A DNA stretch of 18,108 bases from Caulobacter sp. (GCA_014378155.1 JACMOF010000349.1:1-18108), one strand, 5' to 3'; positions 1 through 6,089 are shown, counted from the stretch's first letter. The notes: generated by a model from the sequence alone, not told the origin. Made by a program: numbers and translations.

Positions 1-1
1 G

Positions 2-388
2 AGCCTGTCCTACAAGGGCATGATGTTCAGCGACGTGCCCAACTTCGCCTCGACCTTCGGCTACACCAACGCCAGCTGGACCCTGAAGGCCGACCTGACG
101 GCCGAATATGTCTGCCGGCTGATCAACCACATGGACCGCACCGGAACGGTGCAGTGCACGCCGCGCGTCACCGACCCCGACATGCCGGTCGAGCCCTGGC
201 TGGACTTCAGCTCCGGCTACGTCCAGCGCGGCATCGGCAAGTTCCCCAACCAAGGCTCGCAAAAGCCGTGGAAGGCCTATCAGAACTACGCGCTCGACCT
301 GGTGACCCTGCGACTGGGCAAGGTGGACGACGGGACGATGGTGTTCAGCAAGGCCAGAGCGAAGGCGAAGGTTGCGGAGGCGGCATAA
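2..388 (+). CDS. Flavin-containing monooxygenase (Baeyer-Villiger/CzcO type), C-terminal part
   Basis: The reading frame is open from base 2 and ends at TAA 386-388, so only the last ~128 residues are present and the start lies outside the window. The visible part has the pattern of the C-terminal region of FAD/NADPH-dependent flavoprotein monooxygenases: a YKGMMFSDVPNF segment, then FGYTNASWTLKADL, then a helical stretch with YVCRLINHM and late aromatic-rich motifs (PWLDFSSGYVQRG, WKAYQNYALDL). Family members oxidise ketones, amines or other small substrates using FAD and NADPH in the cytoplasm. The FAD- and NADPH-binding GxGxxG motifs would lie upstream and cannot be checked, so the substrate is unknown. 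The last ~12 residues are Lys/Ala-rich, which is common and uninformative. The next gene is convergent. The family call is fairly safe; no finer name is possible. Confidence 0.8.
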   Translation, partial: SLSYKGMMFSDVPNFASTFGYTNASWTLKADLTAEYVCRLINHMDRTGTVQCTPRVTDPDMPVEPWLDFSSGYVQRGIGKFPNQGSQKPWKAYQNYALDLVTLRLGKVDDGTMVFSKARAKAKVAEAA

Positions 389-419
389 CCCCCTCCGGCC
401 CTCCGAGCGACCTCGTGGG

Positions 420-441
420 ATTGATCTCGACGAGGATCAAT
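420..441. terminator. Candidate bidirectional terminator between convergent genes
   Basis: Perfect 7-bp inverted repeat ATTGATC (420-426) / GATCAAT (435-441) with an 8-nt loop. It lies in the 74-bp gap between the monooxygenase stop and the RTX gene stop. An outer pair CCGGCC (395-400) / GGCCGG (446-451) could extend the structure. There is no clear T-tract, so intrinsic termination is only plausible. Confidence 0.4.
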
Positions 442-462
442 GAGCGGCCGGCCGATGTCCTC

Positions 463-1806
463 TTAGACCAGCACGAAGTCGGACATCGACAGGCCCGGAT
501 GGCCTTGCAGACCAGCGAAGCGCACGGCGTCCGTGGCGGCGCCGCCATTGGCGTCGAAGGCGATGGCCCCGTTGGCGTAGTAGTGCAGGGTCGCCACGCC
601 GGCAGCGGTGGCGGTGTCGCCATCGACCAGCAACACACCAGCCAGGCTGGACAGGCCAAAGCCCGCCGCGTCCAGGCCGATATGGTCCTCGCCGGGCTTG
701 AAGTCGGTGATCCAGTCCAGGCCGGACTTCAGGTTGTCGAAGGCGAAGACGTCGGCCCCGGCCCCGCCGGTCAGGAAGTCGTTGCCACCCGCCCCGTCCA
801 GGGTGTCGTTCCCCGCGCCGCCGGTGATCACGTTGGCCAAGGCGTTGCCCACGCCGTGGAAGGCGCCGGCGCCCATGTGGGTCAGCACCTCGACATTGTC
901 GGTCAGGGTATAGAACGCCAAGTCGGTCTTGACCGCGTCATAGCCATCATTGGCCAGCTCGACCACCTGGGTCGCGGCGTTGTGGACCACATAGACGTCG
1001 TTGCCCCCGTGGCCCTGCATCGCCGCCGCGCCGCCACCGTCGTCCAGGGTATTGATGTTGCCATTGCCCCACAATTCGATACCGGAGCCATTGCCCGTCA
1101 GATTTATAGCGCCCGATCCATCAGCAATGACGATCTCGATCTCCGAGCCGGCCGTCGCGACGAAGGTGGCGGTGGTGTAGACGGTGTCATAGCCGCCGCC
1201 CGCGTCCTCCTGGACGACATCGGCTTTGGCGTCCACGAAGTAGATATCCCCCCCGTCGCCACCGATCATCGTATCGGCGCCCGCGCCGCCATTCAGCAGG
1301 TCTTCGCCACCGCCACCCATCAGCGTGTCGCTTCCGCCCCCGCCGCTGAGCGAGTCATTGCCCTCGCCGCCATCCAGGAAATTGGCGCTCGCCGAGCCGA
1401 TCAGGGTGTCGTCATAGGCCGTGCCGATCGCGCCCTCGATGCTGATCAGGACGTCGCCGCCGCTCGCGTGGCCCGCGCCCAGATCAACATACACGCCCTG
1501 AAACAACGGATACGCGGCGCCGGTGAACACCCCTTCAGTGATCCATTCAGGCTCTTCGCCGTATCCGCCCCAGTAGGAAGAGGTGACCAGGGTGCCCATG
1601 TAGATGAAGGGATCCTCTCCCGCGTAGCTGACGATGTCGAAGCCCGCGCCGCCGTCGAATTGGTCCTTGAAGCCGTGGCTGCGCGGGGTGCCGTTGAAGC
1701 CATCGCCCCTGTCCGTCGTGTAGCTTTGGAAAACGTCGTTTCCAGCGCCGCCCTTGAGCGTCTCGCCTGGGTCGATCACGAAGTCATTGGTGAATTCGGT
1801 TTCCAT
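463..1806 (-). CDS. RTX-type calcium-binding repeat protein, probably type I secreted
   Basis: Predicted 447 aa. The start is ATG at 1806, preceded by GGGGG 6-10 nt upstream; an upstream in-frame ATG at 1857 has no ribosome-binding site. Nonapeptide repeats of the GGxGxDxLx type occur at about residues 19-25, 52-58, 146-190 (five in a row), 267-272 and 329-355; each run is expected to form a Ca2+-binding parallel beta-roll. Residues ~188-240 and ~270-325 are two copies of the beta-rich spacer often found between RTX blocks (YFVDAKADVV / YVVHNAATQVV, each followed by GYD and later GNG or GNA). A serralysin-like C-terminal stretch follows (FDNLKSGLDWITDFKPGEDHI), and the protein ends in DFVLV, a hydrophobic tail typical of T1SS substrates. 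There is no N-terminal signal peptide and no enzymatic domain. No type I transporter gene is adjacent, so export would use a system encoded elsewhere. Function is unknown; an adhesin or extracellular matrix role is a guess. Confidence 0.85.
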   Translation of the reverse strand: METEFTNDFVIDPGETLKGGAGNDVFQSYTTDRGDGFNGTPRSHGFKDQFDGGAGFDIVSYAGEDPFIYMGTLVTSSYWGGYGEEPEWITEGVFTGAAYPLFQGVYVDLGAGHASGGDVLISIEGAIGTAYDDTLIGSASANFLDGGEGNDSLSGGGGSDTLMGGGGEDLLNGGAGADTMIGGDGGDIYFVDAKADVVQEDAGGGYDTVYTTATFVATAGSEIEIVIADGSGAINLTGNGSGIELWGNGNINTLDDGGGAAAMQGHGGNDVYVVHNAATQVVELANDGYDAVKTDLAFYTLTDNVEVLTHMGAGAFHGVGNALANVITGGAGNDTLDGAGGNDFLTGGAGADVFAFDNLKSGLDWITDFKPGEDHIGLDAAGFGLSSLAGVLLVDGDTATAAGVATLHYYANGAIAFDANGGAATDAVRFAGLQGHPGLSMSDFVLV

Positions 1807-1878
1807 GCTACCCCCGAGATCGAGCGCCAGGCCCCAGGATGGACCGACGACAGCCACTCACTCGACCTCTAGTGGATC

Positions 1879-1907
1879 GTCTTAGCGCGGCAAGCCAAGC
1901 TCGACAA
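1879..1907 (-). promoter_or_regulatory. Caulobacter-type housekeeping promoter for the RTX gene
   Basis: On the minus strand TTGTCG (1907-1902) is followed after 15 nt by GCTAAGAC (1886-1879). This fits the Caulobacter sigma-73 consensus (TTGACGS, 10-14 nt, GCTANAWC) when the two bases after TTGTCG are counted as part of the -35 element. Transcription would start near 1872, giving a ~65-nt leader before ATG 1806. Confidence 0.55.
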
Positions 1908-1956
1908 TGACCAGTCGCCTGTTGGGAGAGCGCAGGTTGGCGAAAGGTCGATCACA

Positions 1957-2601
1957 CTAGTCCGCCTCGTCGAATCCCTCGTCCGCCGCCGCCTGCGCGA
2001 CCACCGCCCCGCCCTTGCGCTCCACGAAGCGCGGCGCCGTGTGGGTCTTCGAGAACGCGCAGACCTTGGTGTCCACCAGCCCCTGACCGCGCGCGGCGGC
2101 CAGGATCTCGGTGTCCTTCAGCGGCGCGCCACGTCCCTTTTCGGCGACGATCCAGATCGCGCCCTTGGCCGCCAGGCCGCCGATCAGGTCTTCGAGCTGG
2201 TCGAAGTCGGCCAGGTCTTCGACGGCCAGGAACAGCAGGTCGATGTCCTCGTCGGCCTCGACCGGCTCGACCCGGCCCGACAGCTCTTCCAGGAACTCGG
2301 CGTCCTCGACGCCCAGAATCACCACCGTCTGCCCCGGCTTGACGCCCAGCTTGTCCAGGCGGCTCGGCGGGTTGTGGATGGCGTAGAGCCACTTGTCGGC
2401 CTCGCCCGGCTGCAGCGTGAACCGCGTGCCGTCGGTCAGCACAAGGTCGGCGCCCTCGACCCGCAGGTCGCGCAGGGCGTGGCCCTGGAAGATACCGCGC
2501 ACCGCGCCGCGGAAGATCAGCTTGGGCGGCTCCCACAGCAGCTTGCCGTCGCTCTCGCCGTCCGCCAGCTGGCCCCAGACGCCCTTGGCTTCCTTGCCCA
2601 T
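1957..2601 (-). CDS. DUF3052-like protein with an N-terminal extension
   Basis: Predicted 214 aa, ATG at 2601, one base after the TGA of the upstream crotonase gene, so the two are very probably co-transcribed and translationally coupled. From about residue 75 the sequence follows the DUF3052 pattern: KLGVKPGQTVVILG, an acidic stretch (EPVEADEDIDLLFLAVEDLADFD), then GAIWIVAEKGRG and a tail resembling KVCAFSKTHTAPRFVERK. The first ~70 residues (WGQLADGESDGKLLWEPPKLIFRGAVRGIF) are an extra segment, probably a small beta domain, that I cannot place. There are no membrane segments, signal peptide or cysteine clusters, so it is probably a soluble cytoplasmic protein. The family has no firmly known function that I can state. 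The acidic C-terminus (DEGFDEAD) is unremarkable. Confidence 0.7.
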   Translation of the reverse strand: MGKEAKGVWGQLADGESDGKLLWEPPKLIFRGAVRGIFQGHALRDLRVEGADLVLTDGTRFTLQPGEADKWLYAIHNPPSRLDKLGVKPGQTVVILGVEDAEFLEELSGRVEPVEADEDIDLLFLAVEDLADFDQLEDLIGGLAAKGAIWIVAEKGRGAPLKDTEILAAARGQGLVDTKVCAFSKTHTAPRFVERKGGAVVAQAAADEGFDEAD

Positions 2602-2602
2602 G

Positions 2603-3400
2603 TCAGGAGCCCTTGAAGCTGGGTTGGCGCTTTTCGAGAAGGGCGTCGACGCCTTCCATGTGGTCGTCGGTGTGGTGGGCGATGGCCTGGGCCATGGCGC
2701 TCATCTCCATCAGGGTGTCGTAGCTGGCGCTGGCGCCCTGCCGCAGCAGGGTCTTGGCCATGCGCAGGGCGTGGGGCGGCTGCAGGGCGATGCGCTCGGC
2801 CAGGGCCATGGCCTCGTCCATCAGGGTCTCAGCCGGCACCGCCTTGCTGATCAGGCCCCAGGCCTCGGCCTTTGCGGCGTCGATCACGTCGCCGGTGAAC
2901 AGCAGCTCGGCGGCGCGGCTCATGCCGATCGTGCGCGGCATCAGCCAGGCCCCGCCGTCGCCGGGGATGAGGCCCAGCTTCAGGAAGGTCACCCCGAACT
3001 TGGCGGTGTCGGCGGCGATGCGGATGTCGGTCATGCAGGCCACGTCGCAGCCCAGGCCGATGGCCGCCCCGTTGACGGCGGCGATGGCCGGGACCTCCAG
3101 GCCATAGATGGCCCGCACGATGCGGTGGATGTTCTTGCGATAGCCGTCGCGCACCGCCACGCCATTGCCGCCGAACGCGCCTTCGCGGGCCTTCATCGCC
3201 TTGACGTCGCCGCCGGCCGAGAACGCCCGGCCCGCGCCGGTAAGGATCACGCAGCGAATTTGTTGGTCGTCATTGATCGCCTCGCAGGCCGCCGCCACCT
3301 GATCGCCATCGCCCGGCGCGCCCAGCGCGTTCATCGCCTCGGGGCGGTTGAGCGTGAGGATCGCGACGTGGCCGCGTTTCTCGGTAAGGATCAGGGACAT
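2603..3400 (-). CDS. Enoyl-CoA hydratase/isomerase (crotonase) family protein
   Basis: Predicted 265 aa, a normal length for a single-domain crotonase. The start is ATG 3400 (MSLILTEKRG), with AGGAG 11 nt upstream; longer in-frame starts to 3520 would run through the promoter region and add non-homologous residues. Crotonase landmarks are in order: LNRPEAMNAL (~17-26), the first oxyanion-hole loop FSAGGDVKAM (60-69), the second oxyanion loop NGAAIGLGCDVA (110-121), GLIPGDGG (143-150), and a C-terminal EGVDALLEKRQPSF. The family acts on acyl-CoA thioesters in the cytoplasm, usually in beta-oxidation or aromatic catabolism. The two catalytic glutamates of classical 2-enoyl-CoA hydratase appear replaced: Asp119 in GCD and Phe139 in VTFLKLG. 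An isomerase or other crotonase reaction (PaaG-like sequences look similar) is therefore as likely as hydration. First gene of a pair with the DUF3052-like gene. Confidence 0.88.
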   Translation of the reverse strand: MSLILTEKRGHVAILTLNRPEAMNALGAPGDGDQVAAACEAINDDQQIRCVILTGAGRAFSAGGDVKAMKAREGAFGGNGVAVRDGYRKNIHRIVRAIYGLEVPAIAAVNGAAIGLGCDVACMTDIRIAADTAKFGVTFLKLGLIPGDGGAWLMPRTIGMSRAAELLFTGDVIDAAKAEAWGLISKAVPAETLMDEAMALAERIALQPPHALRMAKTLLRQGASASYDTLMEMSAMAQAIAHHTDDHMEGVDALLEKRQPSFKGS

Positions 3401-3424
3401 GATGGCGCGCGCTCCTGCGTATTT

Positions 3425-3444
3425 TTGCGCTTTGCATAGCGCAA
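3425..3444. promoter_or_regulatory. Inverted repeat in the crotonase gene leader, possible operator
   Basis: TTGCGC (3425-3430) and GCGCAA (3439-3444) form a perfect 6-bp inverted repeat with an 8-nt spacer, lying 25-44 nt upstream of ATG 3400. Position suggests a repressor site over the promoter/leader or an mRNA stem-loop; no regulator is identified. Confidence 0.4.
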
Positions 3445-3487
3445 TTTCCCTTGGACGACGCAAGACTCCGCAAGCAAACATGACCGA

Positions 3488-3550
3488 AACACTGCGTTCG
3501 CTGAACACTGAGGTAAACACTTGTGATCACAAAAGACCAGACAAGTGTTC
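3488..3550. promoter_or_regulatory. Cluster of AACACT repeats with a nested palindrome, candidate operator
   Basis: AACACT occurs on the plus strand at 3488-3493, 3504-3509 and 3516-3521, and inverted as AGTGTT at 3544-3549. The last two belong to a perfect 9-bp inverted repeat, AACACTTGT (3516-3524) / ACAAGTGTT (3541-3549). Overlapping the left arm is a perfect 12-bp palindrome TTGTGATCACAA (3521-3532). The cluster lies between the divergent crotonase and receiver genes, 88-150 bp upstream of the crotonase start. The remaining intergenic sequence, 3551-3726, shows no further clear element. Confidence 0.5.
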
Positions 3551-3726
3551 GCCGTTCATGACATCGTTGTCACCAGTCAAGAGCTCCCAAGGTAGCGCTT
3601 GCGAACAAGTCGCAGGCGCGCCGCTGCGACATTTTAGACAAGCTGAACCGTAAAAATCGTTAGCGCAGAAGAGAATCATAGGCTTCTACTGGGGATAGGG
3701 ACGATTTAGAGAAGTGGTGGCGTCCA

Positions 3727-4089
3727 GTGAACATGTCCCATCGGCATGCTTTGATCATCGAGGACGAGATCCTCATCGCAATGGAAGTGGAGGCTTTGCT
3801 CACCGAGCAGGGGTTCGATAGTTTCGACATCGCCGAAAGTCCCCAGGAAGCGCTCGATTGCGCCTTGAGGCGGCACCCTGATCTCATCACGGCGGACTAC
3901 CGCATCATCGGTGGCACCGGCGTCGAAGCAGTGACGGCGATCCTGGCGCGTCTAGGGCCAATCCCGGTGGTGTACGTCACCGGGAACGCCGACCAACTGG
4001 GGGCGCGAACCCGCACCGTGGTCGACAAGCCGATCTCGCCCCATCGCCTGGCCGAGGCTTGCGCCGTCGCCCAAGCCGCGGCGGCCTAG
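3727..4089 (+). CDS. Stand-alone response regulator receiver domain protein
   Basis: Predicted 120 aa from GTG 3727 (GGTGG 6 nt upstream); ATG 3733, two codons later, is an equally credible start. The whole protein is one CheY-like receiver domain: acidic pair Glu12-Asp13 in LIIEDE, phospho-acceptor Asp57 in PDLITADYRI, Thr85 in PVVYVTGN, and Lys101 followed by Pro in VDKPIS (numbering from the GTG). No output domain follows, so it probably works by protein contact or as a phosphate shuttle. The EDEILIAMEVEALL start and VVYVTGN segment resemble the receivers of the alphaproteobacterial PhyR/single-domain FATGUY group, which hints at general stress signalling; this is an inference. No cognate kinase is adjacent. 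The PPOX gene starts 53 bp downstream on the same strand and may share the transcript. Confidence 0.85.
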   Translation: MNMSHRHALIIEDEILIAMEVEALLTEQGFDSFDIAESPQEALDCALRRHPDLITADYRIIGGTGVEAVTAILARLGPIPVVYVTGNADQLGARTRTVVDKPISPHRLAEACAVAQAAAA

Positions 4090-4142
4090 GCTTTTCGCGG
4101 CGGCCAGACCGTCTATGCTGGCGGCCTCGCAGGAGGCCGCCC

Positions 4143-4757
4143 GTGGACGTCATCGACAGCTTGGAAGCGCTCGAGGCGCTCTACAGACTCGCACCGGTCG
4201 CGGCCTCGACTGTCAAGGTGGCCGACCGCATCACGCCGCATTACCGCGCCCTGATCGAGGCATCGCCTTTCCTGGCCCTCGCCACGGTCGGCCCCGAGGG
4301 ACTGGACTGCAGTCCGCGCGGCGACCAGCCCGGTTTCGTGCGCATCGCCGATGAGCGGACCCTGATCCTGCCGGACCGGCGGGGAAACAACCGCATCGAC
4401 AGCCTGCGCAACGTGGTCCGCGATCCGCGCGTGGCGCTGATGTTCCTGATCCCCGGCTCGGGCACGACCTTCCGGGTCAATGGCCGGGCGGTGGTGTCGG
4501 CCGATCCAGCCCTGCTGGCCAGTTTCGCCGTCGATGGCAAGGCGCCGCGCACCTGTCTGGTGATCACGGTCGTCGAGGCCTATTTCCAGTGCGCCCGGGC
4601 CGTCGTCCGCTCGGGACTGTGGAAGGCGGAGGCCCAGCTCGATCCCCGGCGCCTGCCCTCGCCCGGCGCCATGCTGGCGGCAATGAGCCACGACACCGTC
4701 GGCGGGCCCGAGTACGACAAGGCCTGGCCCGAGCGCGCGGCGGCGAGCCTGTGGTGA
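4143..4757 (+). CDS. Pyridoxamine 5'-phosphate oxidase-family FMN-binding protein
   Basis: Predicted 204 aa from GTG 4143, chosen because AGGAGG sits 6 nt upstream; the in-frame ATG at 4059 lies inside the preceding gene. The split beta-barrel flavin-binding fold is suggested by FLALATVGPEGLDCSPRGDQPGF (residues ~43-65), LILPDRRGNNRIDSLRNV (~74-91), DPRVALMFLIPGSGTTFRVNGRA (~94-116), and VVEAYFQCARAV (~143-154). This order matches the PPOX subfamily annotated as MSMEG_1061-like rather than true PdxH, so pyridoxal phosphate synthesis is unlikely. Such proteins are cytoplasmic, bind FMN or a related cofactor, and reduce or sense small molecules; the substrate is unknown. It ends just before a strong hairpin shared with dksA. 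Confidence 0.85.
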   Translation: MDVIDSLEALEALYRLAPVAASTVKVADRITPHYRALIEASPFLALATVGPEGLDCSPRGDQPGFVRIADERTLILPDRRGNNRIDSLRNVVRDPRVALMFLIPGSGTTFRVNGRAVVSADPALLASFAVDGKAPRTCLVITVVEAYFQCARAVVRSGLWKAEAQLDPRRLPSPGAMLAAMSHDTVGGPEYDKAWPERAAASLW

Positions 4758-4763
4758 AACGAA

Positions 4764-4791
4764 AACGGCCCCGCCGTGAGGCGGGGCCGTT
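4764..4791. terminator. Strong bidirectional Rho-independent terminator
   Basis: Perfect 12-bp stem AACGGCCCCGCC (4764-4775) / GGCGGGGCCGTT (4780-4791) with a 4-nt loop, between the convergent PPOX and dksA genes. Read on the minus strand the stem ends in TT followed by TTCGTTT, a usable T-tract, so it best serves dksA. On the plus strand the tail is TTCGAAAC. Confidence 0.85.
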
Positions 4792-4823
4792 CGAAACACA
4801 ATCAGGTCGAGATCATGATGATC

Positions 4824-5252
4824 TCAATCGTCGCGGTGAACCCGTTCCCGACGTTCGTGGCGTTCCTGGGCTTCCAGGCTGAGCATCGCGGTGGGCCGCG
4901 CGTCCAGTCTCGCCAAACCGATCGGTTCGCCGGTCTCTTCGCAGTAGCCGTAGGAACCGTCCTCGACCCGACGCAACGCCTGGTCGATCTTGGAAATAAG
5001 CTTCCGTTGACGGTCACGGGTCCGAAGTTCAAGCGCCCGATCAGTTTCCGACGACGCGCGATCGGCGAGGTCGGCATGGTTTTCAGTTTCAGCCTGTAGA
5101 TGAGTGACCGTCTCGCGAGATTCGCGGAGGATCTCCTCTTTCCATGCGATGAGCTTCTGCTTGAAATATTCAAGTTGACGCTCGTTCATGAAAGGCTCGT
5201 CGTCCGTAGGACGATACGAGCCTGACGCCTTAAGAACAGTGGCCGTTTGCAT
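4824..5252 (-). CDS. dksA: RNA polymerase-binding transcription factor DksA (one-cysteine type)
   Basis: Predicted 142 aa. ATG 5252 has GAGG close upstream, and the YRPTDDEPFMNERQLEYF segment it includes is typical of alphaproteobacterial DksA; ATG 5189 would drop this. The coiled-coil spans about residues 24-96, with the tip motif DLADRA (61-66) matching the DxxDxA that reaches into the RNA polymerase secondary channel. The globular part carries YGYCEETGEPIGLARLDARP (101-120). Only one cysteine (Cys104) of the four zinc ligands remains, as in other alphaproteobacterial DksA proteins that work without a canonical zinc finger. DksA binds RNA polymerase and, with ppGpp, represses rRNA and activates biosynthetic promoters during starvation. 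It lies downstream of fliX on the same strand with its own promoter. Confidence 0.95.
   Translation of the reverse strand: MQTATVLKASGSYRPTDDEPFMNERQLEYFKQKLIAWKEEILRESRETVTHLQAETENHADLADRASSETDRALELRTRDRQRKLISKIDQALRRVEDGSYGYCEETGEPIGLARLDARPTAMLSLEAQERHERRERVHRDD
5193..5223 (-). repeat. Long imperfect hairpin inside the 5' end of dksA
   Basis: AGGCTCGT (5193-5200) pairs with ACGAGCCT (5216-5223), and the adjoining CGTCC (5201-5205) pairs with GGACG (5209-5213), leaving a 3-nt loop and a 2-nt bulge. It covers codons 10-20 of dksA. It may affect translation, or be a chance effect of conserved codons. Confidence 0.45.
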
Positions 5253-5297
5253 TAACGCCTCACGCCCCGATGAACTCCGCCCAAGTCAGGCGGGGTG

Positions 5298-5325
5298 CTT
5301 ATACCAAAACGATAGCCGGGTTCAA
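5298..5325 (-). promoter_or_regulatory. Probable sigma-70-type promoter for dksA
   Basis: On the minus strand TTGAAC (5325-5320) and TATAAG (5303-5298) are separated by 16 nt, placing transcription start near 5291 and a ~40-nt leader before ATG 5252. The -35 hexamer lies inside a palindrome GGTTCA-A-TGAACC (5319-5331), a possible operator. Confidence 0.5.
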
Positions 5326-5395
5326 TGAACCTCGCATGAGCGGCGTGTTCAGCGCCGTGCGGGAAATCCCGGATCTCGTGGACATTCAATGAACC
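5319..5395. repeat. Two copies of TTCAATGAACC in the fliX-dksA gap
   Basis: TTCAATGAACC occurs at 5321-5331 and 5385-5395 in direct orientation, 64 bp apart. The first copy is the core of the 13-bp palindrome GGTTCAATGAACC. The inverted 9-bp core TTCATTGAA occurs again at 6018-6026 in front of flgI. Possible binding sites for one regulator of dksA. Confidence 0.4.
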
Positions 5396-5427
5396 ATGTT
5401 CTTTAAGATACGGTTTCATCAACGATC

Positions 5428-5859
5428 TCAACCCAGCCGGGCCTGCTCAAGCTTGGCCGCTTCGACCGCGGCCCGGGTCTCGATTTCGTTGAGAATTGTT
5501 TCCAGCCCCGGATCGTCGGTCGATTCGCGGTGCTCTCGGACCGCGCTTTTCAGCCTGGACAGGGTTTGGGTCGAAACCTCGCCGTCGAGAACCGAGATCT
5601 TCAGCGCGTCCAGAATGTCCAGCAGGCCGCCCGCGCGCTTCACCGCTCGCCGCTTGCGCTCCAGGGGATCCAGATTGGCCTGCAGGGCCAGCAGGGCGTC
5701 CAGCGAGCCGACGCCCGTCACGCCGCCAGTCTGGGCTACGCCCGAAGCCGCGCTCGCGCCGCCCACCGTAGGCAGGGAGAATCCCGATCCGCCGCCGCCA
5801 GTCGGCTTGGCCCGCGATGCGCCAACCGCGCCCGCGCCTCCCGTGCTGGAAACCTTCAT
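5428..5859 (-). CDS. fliX: Flagellar assembly trans-acting factor FliX
   Basis: Predicted 143 aa from ATG 5859 (MKVSSTGGAG), with GGAG upstream; a longer in-frame start at 6012 would run through the shared promoter. The N-terminus is Gly/Ser/Pro-rich and low in complexity (~1-50). It is followed by a helical region: LDALLALQANLDPLERKRRAVKRAGGLLDILDALKI (~52-87), then KSAVREHRESTDDPGLETILNEIETRAAVEAAKLEQARLG. This matches alphaproteobacterial FliX in length, organisation and position opposite flgI. In Caulobacter FliX is a class II flagellar product that links completion of the early basal body to activity of FlbD, the sigma-54 activator of later flagellar genes, and it also helps P-ring assembly. 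Start choice and identity rest on pattern and synteny. CtrA-like half-sites lie upstream. Confidence 0.88.
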   Translation of the reverse strand: MKVSSTGGAGAVGASRAKPTGGGGSGFSLPTVGGASAASGVAQTGGVTGVGSLDALLALQANLDPLERKRRAVKRAGGLLDILDALKISVLDGEVSTQTLSRLKSAVREHRESTDDPGLETILNEIETRAAVEAAKLEQARLG

Positions 5860-5915
5860 GACCGACGCTGCTCCGTTCGCGGAAACTACCGAAACGCGGG
5901 AGTCACCCCCTCCCG

Positions 5916-5955
5916 TTAACCACATCTTGGCGGCGCTCGCTTGCGGTATGGTTAA
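5916..5955. promoter_or_regulatory. Pair of inverted CtrA-like half-sites between fliX and flgI
   Basis: TTAACCA (5916-5922, plus) faces TGGTTAA (5949-5955; minus-strand TTAACCAT), 26 nt apart. TTAACCAT is the common alphaproteobacterial CtrA half-site, and class II genes such as fliX are known CtrA targets. Neither site has the full TTAA-N7-TTAA form, so this is a candidate only. Confidence 0.5.
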
Positions 5956-5957
5956 TG

Positions 5958-5975
5958 CCGGGCAGAAACTGCCGG
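5958..5975. promoter_or_regulatory. Candidate FlbD (ftr) enhancer site for flgI
   Basis: Near-palindrome CCGGGCAGAAACTGCCGG with perfect GGCAG/CTGCC arms around AAA. It lies ~95 bp upstream of the predicted sigma-54 start, the usual distance for an FlbD enhancer. Assignment is by position and symmetry, not a firm consensus match. Confidence 0.4.
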
Positions 5976-6034
5976 ATCGGATTGTCGCAGGCAGAAAAAC
6001 CCTGGATTTCAACTGATTTCATTGAACTTTTTCA

Positions 6035-6050
6035 TGGCCCGCTTCTGGCA
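6035..6050 (+). promoter_or_regulatory. Sigma-54 promoter of the flgI operon
   Basis: TGGCCCGCTTCTGGCA fits the -24/-12 pattern TGGCACG-N4-TTGCA, with the invariant GG (6036-6037) and GC (6048-6049) exactly 10 nt apart and two other mismatches. Transcription would start near 6061, ~30 nt before ATG 6090. Caulobacter class III flagellar genes use such promoters. Confidence 0.6.
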
Positions 6051-6089
6051 TGGGACGACCCGGGGATACGACCCCGCCGCAGGATCGCC

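Noticed and set aside
154..1872. 572-codon plus-strand frame across the monooxygenase end and opposite the RTX gene
   Set aside because: It overlaps two recognisable genes, has low-complexity composition, and the RTX repeats on the other strand explain its openness.
3654..3670. GAACC...CGTT near 3647-3661 as an EcfG general stress promoter for the receiver gene
   Set aside because: The two boxes are only about 8 nt apart, whereas EcfG-type promoters need roughly 16-17.
5927..5944. TTGG...TTGC as a sigma-54 promoter for flgI
   Set aside because: The GG and GC are 12 nt apart instead of 10; the site at 6035-6050 has the correct spacing and a better distance to the start codon.
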